Of a stretch of 64,000 nucleotides of DNA, positions 59,000 through 64,000 are shown piece after piece (position 1 is the first letter of the stretch; each line of letters opens with the position of its first letter). The stretch is from assembly GCA_965644295.1 (NCBI GenBank), contig CBFFRP010000162.1, positions 1 through 64,000 of the forward strand. Reading direction: 5' to 3'. The stretch is from Paraphysomonas bandaiensis (lineage: Eukaryota > Chrysophyceae). The notes beneath the pieces are model-generated. The model searched no databases, was not told the origin of the DNA, and saw nothing but the letters and a program-made list of their open reading frames with translations. The position numbers were made by a program, and so were the translations under genes.

Positions 59000-59228
59000 G
59001 TTATTGGTTGTTGGCATCATTACATTGTGTATGTACAACGGCACACGCTTAACCCCTGATGTATGGTAAGTAGCACTCAAACCTGATGCGCACGACTTGG
59101 CCCTACCCCTGAAAGGACTGGGGCCCGTTATTGGTTATTGGAATCATTACATTGTTTATATACAACACGCTTAACCCCTGATGTATGATAAGTAGCACAC
59201 AAACCTGCCCCTGAAAGGACTGGGTCCC
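59000..59228. repeat. Tandem duplication, 127 bp and 102 bp units
   Basis: Two head-to-tail copies starting GTTATTGGTTRTTGGMATCA and ending CCCCTGAAAGGACTGGGBCC. The second lacks ~20 bp in the middle. No gene seen in it. Confidence 0.93.
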
Positions 59229-59661
59229 CTGTTCGAAATCTCATTAAGCGTCAGATGTGACATTTGAAATCTCTAGTAAAATTCTTGACGTATTGTTGCA
59301 AAGCCTTGTTTTTTTAGACAAGGGGTAATGTGGTAATGTAAAGTGTAAACAATGTTAATTACACAATAGTGTCAGTTGAAATCCAACACTCTGAACTTGA
59401 GTATTTGTTAGATATTTCTTGGTTACGAAATCAAATGGCGATCAGGTCACTTTATGGTAGAATTTTAGGTAATTACGCACAATGTATATTATGTCAACCA
59501 TGGCATAAATAGACAATACTCCAGTCATATATATTTCGGGTTCCTAATTGGTTATCATTGTTATTAGATGTACTCACAGGCGAATTCTCACTCACGACAG
59601 AAATGATAAATGGATTTCACGAGTTATGAATAAAACTACTCCCTGATTACATTAAAAGTTT
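59229..59661. other. Intergenic, 3' flank of the lipase gene
   Basis: AT-rich; no gene recognised. Confidence 0.4.
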
Positions 59662-62600
59662 TTAACTGACTGTCACATCAACACTGTCCTCAAGGTGCAT
59701 CCGTTCTGCTGACCACTCTGCCACCAGTTTGTCCAGTTGATTGACATACCTATCAGGTAGATGGTCCATGACCATAGAGGAAGATATCAAGATTTCATCG
59801 AAGTATCTTCTGCTGGCAATGAAAGGAGCAAAGATCCGATGTTTCACTGGAAGAGGTCCGTAGCGTTTCACCTCTGACGAACAAAAATGCATTAAATATG
59901 GATACAGGCTTCGCAAATCGATAAACCTTTGCCGATTTTTCTTAGATGAATAATTCTCCCAGGATGGGTAAGTCTCTCCTTCACAACACTCGCCAATCTT
60001 TTCCTCATGTGTTTCTGCATCGATTAGAGAAAGTTACCGGGTTACGAGATATCACTGTACCTTGTATTGCTCTACCATAATGCTGAAGTGTGACGTAGGC
60101 TCTTCACCAGGAGGATACATTAGCTCATCGAGTGAGTCGATATGATCCTGATATAGCACACTCAAAATTACTCCATGTTTATGCATATGCCCTACCTTGA
60201 ACATCATTGTCTGCATAATAACCATCTTGTTCACTCTACAGCGGACGATGGCATCCAGCACCTATGATGTATCCAAGTCAGAATTATTTGGACGCAACCT
60301 GATGATGAGATAAAACCTGTTCTCTCATCACTGCAAGCGAGCTTATGGACAAACTCGCAACCAAATCATGACCGAGAATACAGCTAGTCATATATTTACT
60401 GATATCTGAACAAGAGTGAGCAGAACCACGTCGTAACATGTGGTGTCCTTACCGTGAGATGTTTTGGCATCAAATACACTTCCAGGAGTGCTGAAAATAC
60501 TGCGGTTAGAAACAGAATGACACGATGTTAACCACGTTGCTCACCCATAGCCGAATACCCTAACAGTAGGAAATTCGTTCTTTAGAAGCATACCAAGGAC
60601 CGCCGCTGTCCCAGCCCCTAGACTATGTCCCACAACGATGAGCTTATTGTACGTCACTGGTTGCTACACAAACTTCTTCAAACAGATAAAAATATGGTGA
60701 GAGATTCGTACTTCGACCTGATTAAGAGGAGTCTCAATGCCGGCGCACATCCCATGTCCACTACCTCTCTCCAGCTGCCCTCCTTTTGGGTTAGGACCTG
60801 CCACCGCCTCAAGCAGCTCGGCAACTTTAGGATTGTTACTTAAGTCTTCCCGAATCCACATGGCAGACCGGAGCATTCCGCTGTGGCAAAGACGACCAGC
60901 CCCGTCAAATCCCCAGGTAAGCCCTACATATACAAATAATTTGACAACTTTCACACTTCGCTTATCATACTAGACTTAATCAAACTATCAGCACAGGACC
61001 AAAATACATTATTCTGGAACCGCATTTCTGAATACCTGCTTCCTCCATGGACTCCGGGTTCGCCACTGCATCAGTGACACAGTCCTCTAGAGAAAGAGTA
61101 CCTCGAACTGTAATCACCAGTGCCTGCATATCATAACTTCACTATCATACGTTTGCAAACACACTGTGCATAGTCAAACCTTTCGTTTGAAATCTACAAA
61201 AACGGCGTACGGTTTAATGTAGAGGTCGTTGCTAAAGTTTGCATAAACCAGCTCTGACTGGTCAAGATGTGCCATCTGCAGACATATCGTAAGGGCAACA
61301 CTTGTATGGAGAGGAACACACCCAACCTTTAATATCGCGGCCTCGTGAAGGTGACACACATTATCACCTTGCACAAATCCATTTGATGCTGGCCTGCAAG
61401 TGCAATCTATCAGCACGGCATCAATACCAAAATACTGCGCACACCTTCCGCAAAGACACCCGTCTGAATCACTTGGAGGACATCTTTTCTTCCCTTTTCC
61501 AAAACAACACTTTAGATTGCAGGTACCCATTGGAGGTGCGCAACAGCAAAAGTGACAGAGTCTGCATGTCCCGCAGCAGGGATGCATGTAGAGAAACATG
61601 AGTGTAGAGTACACTGCCAGGGCGTAGTGAGCGTAGTGAGCAATTTCTGCATGAGGAATATCGGTCATCCGAAAGGAAATATCCGTGAAACACACAAACC
61701 TTCTATCTCATCGTAATCAGTCGCCACAACAGAGCGTTTGCTTTCCAGAACCCGATTCCTCGTCTCCCCCAATATGTGTTTCTCCGTTTCATCTTTTAGG
61801 TGCTCTAGATTCTCCTTCACTTCCTTGGTTTCCTCAGCAGTACCAATTTCATCCTCGAGCGTCAATTCAACCCCCGCGTCATTGGCGACAGCATCACTGT
61901 CATCTGCACTATTTCTACCCATTACACCAGCTTCATTACTGCCTTGGCGAGATCGATAGGACAACTCCAATTGCAGCTTCTGATCAGCCATCACCTCCAG
62001 CGCAGAGAGATAGTTAGAGTGGGTCTTTAACAAAGTCAAGTTTCGATCATCGAGATCTACATTACTCGCATACTGCATCACCACTTTAGCAGCACTGGAG
62101 GTGCTCGGTGGCAAGTCCTCGGCCTCTACACTATCGCCTTCTACCTCCCCATGCCGGTCTAGTTTCAGCTTCTTCAATTGGCGGATGCGGGTCTTGCGGT
62201 TCTGCGTAAAAAAATAAATAACGAGGTAGTAAATATACAGTGTCACACATACCTCGATGGCGCGAAGCTTTTGTTGAAAACGTAATAGCATTACCCCAGC
62301 CACAACATCAGAAGGTACGACATCAAGAAATCCCTGCACAGAAGTCACACATTGCTTACACATGGATTGAACGCAGCCCACCTCATGATGAAAGAAGTTG
62401 GAGAAAATTTTTCCAACTAAATACAAAATAAATTAGCGTCAGTACTAAAACCACTGAACTGTAGTGGTCACAATGTAATAACTTTCCATCGAAAGATGAA
62501 CGAGTATAGGAACAACACGACACCACTATTTGATATGAGCCCTACCCGCCTCGAGATCCTCGCCGACCCCACTGCCACCGAATATATTACAGGTGCACAA

Positions 62601-63433
62601 TTGAACTCTGCGACAGAGGGACTGACAACGGCGTTCCCATGCGTGCGCATCCTCCAGAATGAGTGAGTCATCCATAACACTCATGCTCTTGGGTCGCGAG
62701 GCATCCACTTCATTCGTGTAGTACTGCTCCAAATCCGCACTGAATATTTTTACGCAAATCACAAAACAAAATATATAATACAGAAACTACCTTCTAGATG
62801 AAAACATAGTCCAACAGCACACAATTCCAAATATATCTACAAGCTGAGAAATGATGACCAGATATAGAAGCGCCTCTATCATCTCTTCGTTGAACTTCTC
62901 CGTACACGGCAATGCACTAACCCGTGCCACGCAGATGCTGTCGAAAACCGTGAACAAAAAGTATAAGTCTACTACTAAATTTACACACCCAAAGATTGCA
63001 CAGAAGAACTGACACACACCAAGAATCATGTGTGAATTCAGATAGAAAGAAATATTGTTTCTGCTTTCAGTTTGAACCATTGTGCCCTAATGAGGATATT
63101 AGTACAGTGTATCCATTAAGTATTTCGTGAACCTTCATTGATATGCGCGTCAAGCAAATTTCACATAACACAGATACAAGAGAAACAACTATTGAAAAGG
63201 CGAGATAAAGCATAATTCCCCATCCATTTGAACAGTCATGAAGATATCCAGTTGTCATAGCTATAATAATTGATAGTAATATAGTCCAAAATATTCTAAA
63301 CACCTATAGAGAATATGAGTATGAGATAGTAATTTCTCAGTATAAAGGATCATACCGCAGCACAGGCTGATGGAATAGAGAGTTCATCACTAGCTAAACG
63401 CCATAAACGACCAAAATATACTAAATGTGGCAT
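59662..63433 (-). CDS. sn-1-specific diacylglycerol lipase (DAGL-like)
   Basis: Fifteen minus-strand exons (63433-63356, 63303-63133, 63086-62791, 62739-62546, 62416-62253, 62201-61700, 61646-61180, 61123-61036, 60923-60718, 60663-60545, 60499-60453, 60405-60317, 60261-60061, 60014-59927, 59873-59662) join to 973 residues. Four N-terminal membrane helices come first, then the DAGL-specific WERRCQSLC and VPSDVVAGVMLLRFQQKLRA regions. The lipase fold has VITVRGTLSLEDCVTD (oxyanion strand), GHSLGAG (Ser), CILGHDLVASLS (Asp) and EILISSSMVMDHLPDRY (His). It should release 2-acylglycerol and fatty acid from diacylglycerol at the plasma membrane. It also has an unusual insert with 14 Cys in about 46 residues (near 61590-61440). 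A 51-nt in-frame stretch ending at the ATG near 61275 could be an extra intron. Confidence 0.93.
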
Positions 63434-64000
63434 ATCTCTGTATAGATCTTACTAGTTAACTAGTATAATAGTAAGTAACTAACTGAAGATGATCATCATG
63501 ATATCATCATATTAATTATAAGTAAGTTTATTGTTTGAATGAATCATATGATGAATTAGATCTGAGGAGTGGTAGTAGTTAGGTTACATGTATGGAGATA
63601 TGTATGTTTATATAACTAACACACTGCTGTGGAGAGTATTGCCCGTATGTACGTATGTACGTAGGTACGTACGACATAGATACAAGTACAGAAATCGAAT
63701 ATATGATATGACGTATATGGTACGTATATACATGTAGATGGTACCTACATACACGTAAATACTTGTAAAAAAATTGCTGATATCTTCTTTTTTTAACTTT
63801 CTTTTCCAATTTCGAAGTACAAAATCCCCATAATCACTAAAAACTAGCGATTTCGAGATTTTATCATTGAGAATACTACGATTTCCATTTCCATAAACAA
63901 GTACAATACACGTGGCAAATAACAAAATCCATCACGAGTAGCAGTTCCAACGGCTTTTCTGTAAAATGTGGAAGGTACCGTACTCAAGCCCGCACCATAA
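63434..64000. other. Lipase 5' region and window end, no gene recognised
   Basis: AT-rich upstream sequence of the lipase gene with a GTAC/GTACGTAC-rich low-complexity stretch at 63645-63730. Short open frames to the right edge have no recognisable features. Confidence 0.4.

Noticed and set aside
59000-59228. Possible tRNA pair in the tandem duplication
   Set aside because: No cloverleaf, no GTTCRANNC box at the right spacing, no anticodon arm.
59880-59916. Lipase exon reading through RSLYPYLMHFCSS
   Set aside because: Splicing 59927 to 59873 joins PGRIIHLRKIGK to VKRYGPLPVKHR, which matches the DAGL family. The read-through is another frame.
63579-63925. Minus-strand frames near the window end
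   Set aside because: Tyr/Ile/Val-rich reading of GTAC/TATG low-complexity sequence, with no family signal.

Overview
This window is nuclear DNA from a free-living or host-associated microbial eukaryote. The genes are interrupted by short GT-AG introns (about 50-115 nt), lie on both strands, encode eukaryote-only proteins (UPF1, TAF5, G-alpha, myosin, DAG lipase, calpain-like) and are separated by AT-rich spacers with degraded transposons and long (ATGT)n tracts. The mix of a multidomain WW/MyTH4/SH3 myosin, a membrane hybrid histidine kinase, calpain-like proteins and an SCP2-PX-ABC1 protein fits a protist (a stramenopile or similar lineage is my tentative guess). It does not fit an animal, plant or yeast. 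I cannot name the species.

Layout. 1-785: 3' half of an MFS transporter. 1.56-2.85 kb: scrambled Ty1/copia retrotransposon with one LTR. 3.3-6.9 kb: RecQ helicase (5 exons). 7.4-8.4 kb: repeats. 9.3-9.8 kb: small Tom22-like tail-anchored protein. 10.3-11.9 kb (-): GNB1L/ASTRA-associated WD40 protein. 12.2-12.6 kb: LTR fragments. 12.7-14.2 kb: G-protein alpha subunit. 15.3-17.5 kb: fatty-acid-amide-hydrolase-like amidase. 18.3-19.35 kb (-): SDR16C-type dehydrogenase. 19.4-24.2 kb: gene-poor, with microsatellite, decayed ORFs and an inverted gag-like repeat. 24.2-27.6 kb (-): UPF1. 28.3-31.3 kb: calpain-like protein lacking its catalytic triad. 32.2-33.75 kb: a TIR element and an 841-bp hAT element with target-site duplication. 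34.4-36.95 kb (-): hybrid histidine kinase lacking both phospho-acceptors. 37-39 kb: spacer with an unrecognised decayed coding region. 39.1-44.2 kb (-): GYF/WW/motor/MyTH4/SH3 myosin. 44.8-47.1 kb: TAF5. 47.8-48.6 kb: TIR element. 49.5-53.2 kb (-): SCP2-PX-membrane-ABC1 kinase fusion. 53.3-53.9 kb: the longest (ATGT)n tract. 55.4-57.4 kb (-): decayed psq/DDE transposase broken by a 208-bp palindrome. 57.8-59.2 kb: LTR fragment, repeats, tandem duplications. 59.7-63.4 kb (-): sn-1 diacylglycerol lipase (15 exons).

The genes do not form one operon-like pathway, but there are themes. One is lipid and membrane signalling: DAG lipase, FAAH-like amidase, G-alpha, SDR16C, SCP2-PX-ABC1. Another is nucleic-acid surveillance: RecQ, UPF1, and a GNB1L homologue, whose family supports PIKKs such as the UPF1 kinase SMG1. 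A third is signalling proteins that keep their fold but have lost catalytic residues (calpain-like protein, hybrid kinase). Three divergent pairs (GNB1L/G-alpha, UPF1/calpain-like, myosin/TAF5) share short upstream regions, and most (ATGT)n tracts lie just upstream of genes. Exon structures were worked out by eye from splice signals, reading-frame continuity and family alignment; every multi-exon model given closes in frame.
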